Assembly: GCF_017916325.1 (NCBI RefSeq)
Contig: NC_090168.1
Coordinates: 1,544,643-1,608,642, forward strand
DNA length: 64,000 nucleotides
Direction of reading: 5' to 3'
Origin: Leishmania martiniquensis
Lineage: Eukaryota > Euglenozoa > Kinetoplastea > Trypanosomatida > Trypanosomatidae
Of this stretch, positions 28,159 through 36,096 are shown one piece after another (position 1 is the first letter of the stretch; each line of letters starts with the position of its first letter). A program made the position numbers and the translations under genes. The notes under the pieces were generated by a model. It saw only the letters and a list, made by a program, of their open reading frames with translations, ran no database searches and was not told the origin of the DNA.

Positions 28159-29997
28159 ATGCGGCTCGCTAATCGCCGCCTGACAGTCATACAGGGGTGC
28201 GTGGCGCCACTGTCGGTGATAGCCCTTTGTCTTCTACTTGGGCCCAGTGGCTACATGAGCAACTTGGCTGTCGCGAGCGCCACTATGACGGGCGCGCTCA
28301 CGTCACACACATTTAACGCTACCCTCGACGGGGCCGGCCAGGGGTCCAATTGGCCAATGACCACGGCAGCGCTAAGCGCTATCCTGCCTACAGTCAACGA
28401 GACAGTGTGCGAAAGTCTGCTCGAATGGGCCAGCCAATGCCACGCATTTCTCATGCGTGTGTCCGCGACCCAAATCGGCCTACAGCTGAGCTTGACCACC
28501 TCCAGAACCTCGTCAGGGAGCGCCGTATACCACCTACTTTCCACATGGGTCAACGAAGAGAGCGCCGCTTCTTTGCAACTGTTGACAACCCTGACGGCGG
28601 CCTGCGCCAGAGCTCTGCGTACCTCTCTTGCCAGCCTCACCCTTGCTGCAAGCGCCTATACCGTGCCGTGCCGCAGCTCGAAGACGTATTCATACCTTCC
28701 CGCTTGCGCACCCGCAGAGGTTCCGGTGACAATGGTTTACATTCTCAAGCCGTCCTCTGACGTGAAGGCGTACTTCTCCGCGTACCTATGCGGCGCCCAT
28801 CCAACGAAGATGTGCAACGACAGCATCGTCGTTCACCCGCCGTCGTTGGAGTCGCCTTACACTCTTCTAACGATAACTGGCTTATCGAAAGCGTTGGAGG
28901 CGGTGCTGGCCTACGTCGCTGACGCTCGCGCTGCTTTTGTCGGCTCACCGCAGGTAATAGGTCCGAAGGTGGGCGACCCCTCGGCGGGCGTGATGGCGGA
29001 GGCAGTGAAGCTGGAATACAAGGGCTTCTATGCGGTACTCTTCTCCACTAACGAGAACGACCGTACCTCCTCCCCCACTACCCGTGTGACGCTTCAATGT
29101 CACACTAGCTTCGCTTACTGGGCCTTGATTCTCATCGCCTTTCTCCCACTCGGCGGCATCTTTTTCCGCTACGTGTGGTATCGTGGACGGTACCGGGGCA
29201 AGAAGCAGGAGCGCTGCCGCGTCGTCGATGATGAGATGCGCATCATACAGGGGTACATAAACCCAGCCGATGCACAAGGCGCGGGGAGCGGGCCACCGCC
29301 TGGCTTCGACCCAATCGCCACCGGTATCAGAAGCGGCACGCCGAAGTGGGTCATGGATGCAAACGGTAATTATTACGACGCCAACGCCTCGGTGAACATG
29401 GATGCGGTAGTGAACCAGATGTACGTGGGCGCTGGCACTTATGAGACATACCAATACGCAGCCGAAGGCGCGAATGGCGCAGGTAGGGCAGAGGCTGCCG
29501 CCGCGGAAACGGCGGCATCACAAGAGCCGCAGCAATCTACCAACGCCATGGGCGTCGGCGCGATCTTCCAGACCTACGTAGACCCGGAAACGGGAGAGGC
29601 GTATCAGTACGCCAGCAATGCGACTGCCGCAGGACAGGAGCAGGGACAAGCACCCGACGTGCCCGCTGCCGAGCATGGCGGAGACGGCGCAATCGGTGAC
29701 GGCTACCAAACCTACGTCGATCCCAATACTGGGGATGCGTACCAATATACAACGCTAAACGCGGAGGCACCCGAGACTGGGTACCCGTACGTAGATCCTG
29801 CGACAGGGGAGACATACCAGTACGCTGACGCGACTGGAGCGAGCACCTACGATTACGTCGACCCAGTGACCGGCGAGGCCTACCAGTACCCCGCCGAAGC
29901 TGAAGAGAGCAACACTGGGGCAGTGGGGTGGGGATATGATGCTAATAATACCGGCAACGTCTACGTAGACCCCAACACGAGAGAGATGCTCCAGTGA
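28159..29997 (+). CDS. Type I membrane protein with tandem YVDP-x-TGE-x-YQY repeats
   Basis: A 612-residue protein from ATG 28159. Residues 1-~40 form a signal peptide with a hydrophobic core (APLSVIALCLLLGPSGYM). An ecto/luminal domain with several Cys spans ~41-315. A single membrane helix (YWALILIAFLPLGGIFFRYV, ~320-340) is followed by a basic stop-transfer (YRGRYRGKK). The cytoplasmic tail carries repeats of consensus Y-V-D-P-x-T-G-E-x-Y-Q-Y: four good copies (near 29567, 29709, 29785 and 29854), a degenerate last copy at the C-terminus (YVDPNTREMLQ) and a divergent one near 29420-29460. The aromatic/Asp-Pro/Thr-Gly pattern recalls OCRE-type octamer repeats, though homology is unproven. 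Trypanosomatid surface or flagellar-pocket proteins with this plan exist, but I cannot name this one. The tail probably binds a cytoplasmic partner through repeated short motifs. Confidence 0.75.
   Translation: MRLANRRLTVIQGCVAPLSVIALCLLLGPSGYMSNLAVASATMTGALTSHTFNATLDGAGQGSNWPMTTAALSAILPTVNETVCESLLEWASQCHAFLMRVSATQIGLQLSLTTSRTSSGSAVYHLLSTWVNEESAASLQLLTTLTAACARALRTSLASLTLAASAYTVPCRSSKTYSYLPACAPAEVPVTMVYILKPSSDVKAYFSAYLCGAHPTKMCNDSIVVHPPSLESPYTLLTITGLSKALEAVLAYVADARAAFVGSPQVIGPKVGDPSAGVMAEAVKLEYKGFYAVLFSTNENDRTSSPTTRVTLQCHTSFAYWALILIAFLPLGGIFFRYVWYRGRYRGKKQERCRVVDDEMRIIQGYINPADAQGAGSGPPPGFDPIATGIRSGTPKWVMDANGNYYDANASVNMDAVVNQMYVGAGTYETYQYAAEGANGAGRAEAAAAETAASQEPQQSTNAMGVGAIFQTYVDPETGEAYQYASNATAAGQEQGQAPDVPAAEHGGDGAIGDGYQTYVDPNTGDAYQYTTLNAEAPETGYPYVDPATGETYQYADATGASTYDYVDPVTGEAYQYPAEAEESNTGAVGWGYDANNTGNVYVDPNTREMLQ
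29566..29993 (+). repeat. Coding tandem repeat encoding YVDP motifs
   Basis: Degenerate direct repeats of about 45-75 bases within the 28159 gene. Each includes TACGTNGAYCC and a TATCAGTAC-like end. Spacers between copies vary in length and are Ala/Gly/Glu-rich. Confidence 0.75.
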
Positions 29998-30954
29998 GGG
30001 GCATCTCAGCGCTGAAGCTGTGCCTGAAACCGCCTTCGTGCAGCAGCTGCCGCGCCCGTCCCTCCCCCTCCGATCCCCTTCGCCGCTAGGTGATGGCGTG
30101 GCCAACCCTTTCGCGCTCGTTTGTTTGCGTGAGTTGCTCCTTTTCCGGAGTACTTCACCTTTTCCAATACGCCTTTTTGCGTTTCTCTATCTCTTTCCCC
30201 ACAGCAAAGCAGCGAGCAGATGTGTACGCGCCTACACGCACGCGCACGCCAAGGGCTGCTTCCCATTGCTCCTCCACGCTGCCTCTTTCCTCCCTCCCTC
30301 CCTCCTCCACCCAATCCAAATCCTTTGGGAGGAGAGCTTCACTGCCGACAATGCTTGCTGTTCTTTCTGCCATTCCTGCAGCCCTGCCTTTCAGAAGAAA
30401 ACTGGACGCGCAAAAAGGCGATTGAGCGCTTTCGCGAAGCCTGGACAAATAGAAAGCTGAACGGTGCATACGCGACGGCATCATCGCCCTTGCCTGTGAT
30501 GGACGGCGGCTACACATCCCCGCTGGCTTCCTTCTCCTGGTAAGCTAGACTTTGGCCCGCCCTCAGCAAACCAACCACAGGTGTACAAAGATACACACGC
30601 GGCACCGCTGGCCCATGTGCCCCTCCGACCGACTCTCCTCTCTCTCTCTTGTCTTTTCTGCTGGACTTCTGATTCTTTGAATGCCGCACCTCTGCTTGAC
30701 CCCTCTCCCCCCACACTTATGCACACACACGTGCGCGGTGACCACACGACCTTTCTCCATCTTCATAGCACTTTGCTCTGCCTGGCGCCGCTCAGCGTCT
30801 TTTGTACGACCCGTGCCACGTAGCTTCGTGTCTGCTTGCTTCCAGGCCGCACTCGCGTACCCAAGCACGTCTGCATCCTGGTGACGGAAGGAGGCTGCGA
30901 TCGTTTACTCGGGAGTACGCACGAAGGAACAGGAGCCGTGAGGCAACGTCAACG
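29998..30954. other. Intergenic region with SmD2 leader; possible small unassigned ORF tail
   Basis: About 0.96 kb with CT-rich tracts at 30268-30310 and 30636-30660. A short open stretch ending at 30543 encodes TRKKAIERFREAWTNRKL and PVMDGGYTSPLASFSW, which reads more like real protein than most intergenic sequence. It has no usable upstream ATG and is preceded by pyrimidine-rich DNA, so I do not call a gene. Confidence 0.45.
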
Positions 30955-31266
30955 ATGGACTCCGAGCGGCCCCAGAAGGTTCCGAGAACGGAGACCAAGA
31001 CGAAGGAGCTGTTGCGCACAACTGTCGCCGATGGCCCCTTCAGTCTCCTAGATACTGCCATGAAAGAGAAAAAGCGTGTCTTTATCCAGTGCCGCAACAG
31101 TAAGGCACTCCTGGCGCACGTAATCGCCTTTGATAAGCACTTCAATCTTGTGCTGAAGGGTGTTCAGGAGATCACGGAAAGCCATGGCTCAGAGCAGAAG
31201 CAGCGCACCATCGAAAATCTCTTTTTGCGTGGCGAGTCCGTCATTTTCATCGTAAAGCTGCCTTAA
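30955..31266 (+). CDS. SMD2: Small nuclear ribonucleoprotein SmD2
   Basis: A 103-residue Sm/LSm-fold protein from ATG 30955 (MDSERPQKVPRTETK). The Sm1 motif is RVFIQCRNSKALLAHVIAFD followed by KHFNLVLKGVQEI, matching SmD2, in which the segment VxIxCRNxKxLLxxVxAFDxHxNMVLE is diagnostic. The Sm2 motif is LFLRGESVIFIVKLP near the C-terminus. It would be part of the heteroheptameric Sm ring on spliceosomal snRNAs, used mainly for spliced-leader trans-splicing in this group. The length is close to human SmD2. The frame is open upstream for ~50 codons, but the leader there is Arg-rich and unlike the family, so this ATG is preferred. Confidence 0.92.
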   Translation: MDSERPQKVPRTETKTKELLRTTVADGPFSLLDTAMKEKKRVFIQCRNSKALLAHVIAFDKHFNLVLKGVQEITESHGSEQKQRTIENLFLRGESVIFIVKLP

Positions 31267-32138
31267 GTCACCAGCTCGGCAACAAGAAGTCGTAGTACAT
31301 GGCGGCAGCAGGCGTGCGGTGAGTGCTCCCGGGACTCGCGTCGCTCTCGCTTTCCCTGCCTAGTATCTGCCGTGGCTTTGCTGCTCCTATCCACGTGTGA
31401 CGCTGGTGCTCTGTGCTATGCCCCTTAGCACGGCAACCGCCGGTATAAGGGACTGGGCTCGACTTTGGTGCAGAACGTGGCATAGACGGTTAGCACTGTG
31501 ATCTGTTTGGTCTATGCGGTGAAATGGGCTTATTCGTCGGCCTTTGTTGCCAGCAAAGCCCTTGAGCGTCAGCGAGGGTGCCGGTGTTGGGCGTGCTGCA
31601 GCGTGTCTGTACACGTGAATGTGTGCAGATATGGATATATGTTCGTGTGCGGCGCAGTACGGTGCTAGCCGTGAGGTAACAGGCAAAGAGCACACTAGCC
31701 CGCTGTTGGCAATAGCAAGGCGGCCCAACGTCCGAAGGGCGGTGCCTGAGAGGGGTGCACATAACGCCGTTCAGCAGTGGTACAGACAAGCGGTCAAACC
31801 CCACTTCATGGAGCTCCTCAGTGCCGTTTTTTTAGCCCTGTCACAAAGTTTTCTATGGCGGCTACATCTATTCGCCAATGTCTGATGCGTATATGCTGGC
31901 GCCTAGAGTTGTGGCGGGAGAGCGCTGAGGCAGCGGTATGCATGCGTCGGCATCATCTTTTGGTACTCTTCTCCTCGAAGCGTTACCCTATATCATGCCC
32001 TCTTCCCTGCGTTTCCCCGTCCAGCGCCCCTTTCTCTCCTGCCATGACCTTTTTTTGTTACGTCACCTGACACACGATGAGGTGGTGATTGTAATTTGTA
32101 GCACACATCACAGGTGCGTGCACCCACAGCGATTCGTC
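31267..32138. other. Intergenic region with ZIP transporter leader
   Basis: About 0.87 kb. A pyrimidine-rich stretch (31965-32060) precedes possible AG acceptors at 32099-32100 (TGTAG) and 32112-32113 (CACAG). No gene is seen in 31267-31930. ATG 31938 is in frame with the transporter but lies upstream of the tract. Confidence 0.5.
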
Positions 32139-33143
32139 ATGAGCTGCAATGACAAAACACCGTCGCCACCTTGCGAGGCACCGACAAATGAGCCGTACAG
32201 TGTAGCGTGGCATGCTACTGCTCTGTTTCTTGTGCTGAGTAGCTCCCTACTCGGAACTATGCTTCCAATCCTCGGCAAGCGTGCCTCTGCGTTTCGTGTG
32301 CCTGAATTTGCGTACGCCATTGGCAAATCCCTTGCAACGGGCGTGATACTTGGCGTGGCGCTTATTCACATGCTGAAGCCGGCTAACGATTCTTTGACGA
32401 GCGAGTGCATGCCAAGCGCCATCCGTAACCTCTCTAACCCGCTCGCATACATCATCTGCCTCGCCTCTCTGGCAGCACTGCACTCCCTGGAGGCGTGCTT
32501 GCGTGCGTACTTCGACAGCTGTGGTATTCATCTCGTTTCTCCGGTCACCAGTGGGGAGAGGAAACACTTACTCGCCGACTCGCAAGCTGGCGGTTCATAC
32601 TTCCACTCATCTGTCTCTGCCTTCGATGATCCGGAGGTGAGTGGCGACTTACACATCCTCTCTGCTGTCTTGCTGGAGTGTGGCGTTTCGCTGCACAGCC
32701 TGTTCGTGGGCCTCACTGTTGGCGTATGTGCCGATGCGGAGCTGTTCACATTGATGTGCGCCTTGTCGCTCCATCAATTCTTCGAAGGTATTGCGCTCGG
32801 CTCTCGGCTCGTGGACGCAGCTCTGAGGCCACGCACCGAGCACGTGTTCGCCGCCGTCTTCGTTCTCTCGGCTCCCTTTGGCACCTTCCTTGGCGTCCTG
32901 TGCGTGTACGAGGGCGTGATCAACACCAAGGGCGGCTCCTACCTCCTGATGCAGGGCATCCTAGACTCGGTCTGCGCCGGTATTCTGCTCTACGTTGCGT
33001 TTCAGCTACTGGTGAGCGACTTCTACTCCGATATGCGGTCGAGCATTCACAGCGTGCGGTCGCCTCGCTGGTTTCTGCTATCCATGCTGGGAGCCTTGTG
33101 GGCAGGCGTTGGTATCATGACGCTGATTGGGCGGTACTTGTGA
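32139..33143 (+). CDS. ZIP-family divalent metal transporter
   Basis: A 334-residue polytopic membrane protein of the ZIP (SLC39) family, moving Zn2+ or Fe2+ into the cytoplasm. I chose ATG 32139 (MSCNDKTPSPPCEAP) because the pyrimidine tract and likely splice acceptors lie between it and the in-frame ATG at 31938. Eight hydrophobic segments are visible. Membrane helix IV carries H186 in LHSLFVGLTVGV, and helix V has H212 in SLHQFFEGIALGSRL, the HxxxG/HxxFEGxALG signature whose His and Glu form the metal site. The segment TGVILGVALIHML (near residue 65) is another typical ZIP helix. The cytoplasmic III-IV loop is short and not His-rich. Sequence style fits the Leishmania plasma-membrane iron/zinc ZIP transporters (LIT1/ZIP3 type), but the metal cannot be read from the sequence. 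Confidence 0.9.
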   Translation: MSCNDKTPSPPCEAPTNEPYSVAWHATALFLVLSSSLLGTMLPILGKRASAFRVPEFAYAIGKSLATGVILGVALIHMLKPANDSLTSECMPSAIRNLSNPLAYIICLASLAALHSLEACLRAYFDSCGIHLVSPVTSGERKHLLADSQAGGSYFHSSVSAFDDPEVSGDLHILSAVLLECGVSLHSLFVGLTVGVCADAELFTLMCALSLHQFFEGIALGSRLVDAALRPRTEHVFAAVFVLSAPFGTFLGVLCVYEGVINTKGGSYLLMQGILDSVCAGILLYVAFQLLVSDFYSDMRSSIHSVRSPRWFLLSMLGALWAGVGIMTLIGRYL

Positions 33144-36096
33144 GAGGTTCTCGACGAAGGTGTGGGTGGCTGAGTTCAGCTGGTGTGAAAGAGGGTCAAT
33201 TAAGCGCACCCTGCTGCTGCCCACCTATGTGGGCAGCAGCTGTGTCGGTGCTACTCTCGCTGCCGCCCAGTCACTTCCTTTTCCCCTCCCCCTCGCCTCC
33301 TCCCAGTCGACTTTTCATCCTGGCCGATCTTCAGCTAGCGTCGTAACGCACCGGCACAGTGGCTCAGAACCGAAGGGAGTCTGAAATGCCTTAAAACTCA
33401 GTGGCGTCCTACCCCCTCCCCCTCCCTCCCTTTTCCTCTGCCTGGCGCAGCTGCAGCGTTCTTGTCCGCTCGTGTGCATCCTATTATGTTGTAGTGGTTC
33501 TGTTCTGCAGGCGCTGAACAGTCAGCCTGCGCAGCGCTGACGTCTGTTTATGTGACCAAAGGGCGGTTTTTTTCTTTCCTCTTTTGTGGCTGCCGGATGC
33601 AGCGTGTTCCCCTCTACGGTGTGACTCCGTGCCTTACGCAGTGGACACCTGCGCATCTGACCGTTTTTCGTCTCTCTTCATGCAGACAATGTGCATCTGC
33701 ACTCTGCTCATCGTGTATCGTTGAGAGAAAGGAGGTGGCGTCGCTGGGCACTGGCGCACGCCAACTGTTCTTCTGCTCGCGACGTTGATTCTTTTCCACC
33801 TCACGTTTTCTCCTGCGTAGGCCTCTCACCCTGGCCCTGGTACGCTCTACTGGCATGCACAAGGCTGCAGAGCGGTCCTGGGGGGGAGGGGGGCGAAGGA
33901 ATGCTCACGGGCTCCCATAGGCCCTGCTGTCATCGCGCCCTTCCTCTTCTCGCCCTTCACCTAGTCAGCGTAGGCGCCGCTTCGTTGTCATCCCTGCTTC
34001 AAGGCATGGATCCCAGCCGCGTCTCATTGAGAAGCTCTGCCACAGACCCTATATCTCTACAAGGTCGCTTGGCGACACCGCTGGAGAGGAAAACGCTTGA
34101 TGTGAAATGTGCGCGAGGTCATGGGTACCGGTGCATCTCGAACACAGTCATGCTTGGCATTCAGAACAACGACATATACAGCACTTCTGTATCGAATCTC
34201 AACGTTTGACAGTGACGCTCCCTGTGCTCCCACTTACGGCGATGCCACAGAGATCTTCGCTGGCAGTACGATTGAAGGGGTCATCTAACTGCCAGCGAGC
34301 CGCGGTGGAGGAGCAACTGCGCAGCAGCATGCACTCGATTCACCACCGACCGACGCCGGAACCGTGAACACCGACCCATCTTTGACATCACACACGGTTG
34401 CCAATCTGAAGAGTCGGGCTGTGACATCCAGAAAATGTGGCGGCCTACTGCATCCATATCGTGGGCGAAGAGGCCCATGCCATTGACATTATAACATCTG
34501 TTTTCGCTGTCAGCAGTCCCTGGGTGTGGCTCGCTTTCTCAACCGCCAACAGGCACGCGTGGCCGATGCGCACAAGGAAGTGTCTTTGCACAGTTTTGGG
34601 GCGGGTGCTGCTCGTGTATTCCTCTTGACGGAATTGCGAGCTCAGCATTTTCTAAGGATGCTTCATCTCTTTCTACCTCTGGGAGCTCCTCAAGTCATAG
34701 TAGACGAGCGATAGCACAGCGCGTCGACATCTGAGCGCGCTAGTGGGGAGCGCCTTTGGCAGCCCTCACAACACGCTGGAAACGGGCGGACTCTTTTCCT
34801 GACGCGCGCAAGGACAGTCCTCTGCATGCGTTTGGTGAACTGCAGCGCGCGCGCAGACACACACGCACACAGCCACAGTTTAGTAGTTCTGGCGGCGCAA
34901 CTCGTACAGCAGCGGTCCCGTGAGCTAGCGCGAGAGCCTTCTCACGCTGCACGACTGCGGAAGCCTACGCTGTAGACGTAGGAAAGGGCGGCAGATTGTT
35001 GCGCATCAGCGTCTCGGGCGTTTGCATGCGCATCATGCCTCTGTTCGGAAGCTCCTCGTAGACCTCATGCAGTGTGCGTGGGCATGTTTTCTCCTGCTTT
35101 TACTCTTTGCCCTACATTTCTTTTGCTTTTGTTTCGCCGCTGGGGAAAGGAGACGTCTAACACTGCAGCGGCGACCACAATGTGTTCGTGCGTTTGACGA
35201 TGATCATCGGATTCGCGTCTTCGCGTTTGCGCCACGCCTCTGCAGAAAGGTGGCGGCTGGCTTCCTCACGCATCTCGAGCGCGACAACTATTGCCAACGA
35301 AGACCGCCAGCAATAATCCTCTGTGGTGAGGGAACTCTCTGTCTATAGTCTGCGTGCTCAGGGTGCCTCAGGGACTAACATCAGCACGGGCATCTGAGAG
35401 ATGTAACTCGTTCAGCGTGCCTGCCACCCCTGCGGTGCTTCCCCGTGTGCGCACCTGTCCATTGGAGCTGCGACATACCAGCGTACGCTTAGTCGAGCGT
35501 CCATGTCTCTCTCTCGCTCTGCTTTTGTGTTCATCTGACAGTCCGATGGAGGAAGAGGCTATGAGCCTCAGTGCGAACTCTCACGCCTCAGTCTTGAGGG
35601 CCCTCCTGCCCGCCTCTCCTCGGCGTAAAGGCTGCGATTTGTCTCTTGACTCCTCACATTTCTCCACCCGCTACGCCTCATCTCCCCATTTTTCTCTTGT
35701 CGAGGCGACTTCGATTCCTGCTCTTGACTCTCTGCGCAATGACTGTGGAAACAACGCGCCCGACACACACACGCTCCCTACAATAGCAGTGCATGGCATC
35801 GATTTCATTTGTCCCTGTCCCTCCCCCCTTTCCCTCTCCCTCTCTCTGATCTATCGCATTCTCGTCGAAAGAGACAGCAGACAGACGTTCTCAAAGTGGT
35901 GGTCCTCTGGCTTTGGAAGGGTTCATCGCCTTGTGGACTGATCGTTCCGCCTAACCTTTGTGTGAGGTGCGCCTGCTGTCTCTGTCAGGGGCATAGCACA
36001 CGCAGACGCACAGAAAGGGAAAAGTCAAGCGCAACCGCACAAGTATCATACGCACAAGCCCATATTCACGCCTCTCCGCAGCCCAGGAGCGCCAAG
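33144..36096. other. Long intergenic region (2.95 kb), no gene supported
   Basis: The longest gene-free stretch of the window. It begins with T/C-rich tracts (33270-33310, 33410-33440). Then comes a section (34000-35350) of more balanced composition with short ORFs that lack family resemblance, and it ends in pyrimidine-rich DNA (35810-35850) before coatomer beta'. An ATG ORF at 34006-34209 (67 codons) is too short and unconserved-looking to call. Balanced composition in the middle could mark a decayed gene or a SIDER-type retroposon, but I cannot show either. Confidence 0.5.

Noticed and set aside
31938..32138. Longer N-terminus for the ZIP transporter from the in-frame ATG at 31938
   Set aside because: It would translate the pyrimidine tract, and likely splice AGs lie between it and ATG 32139.
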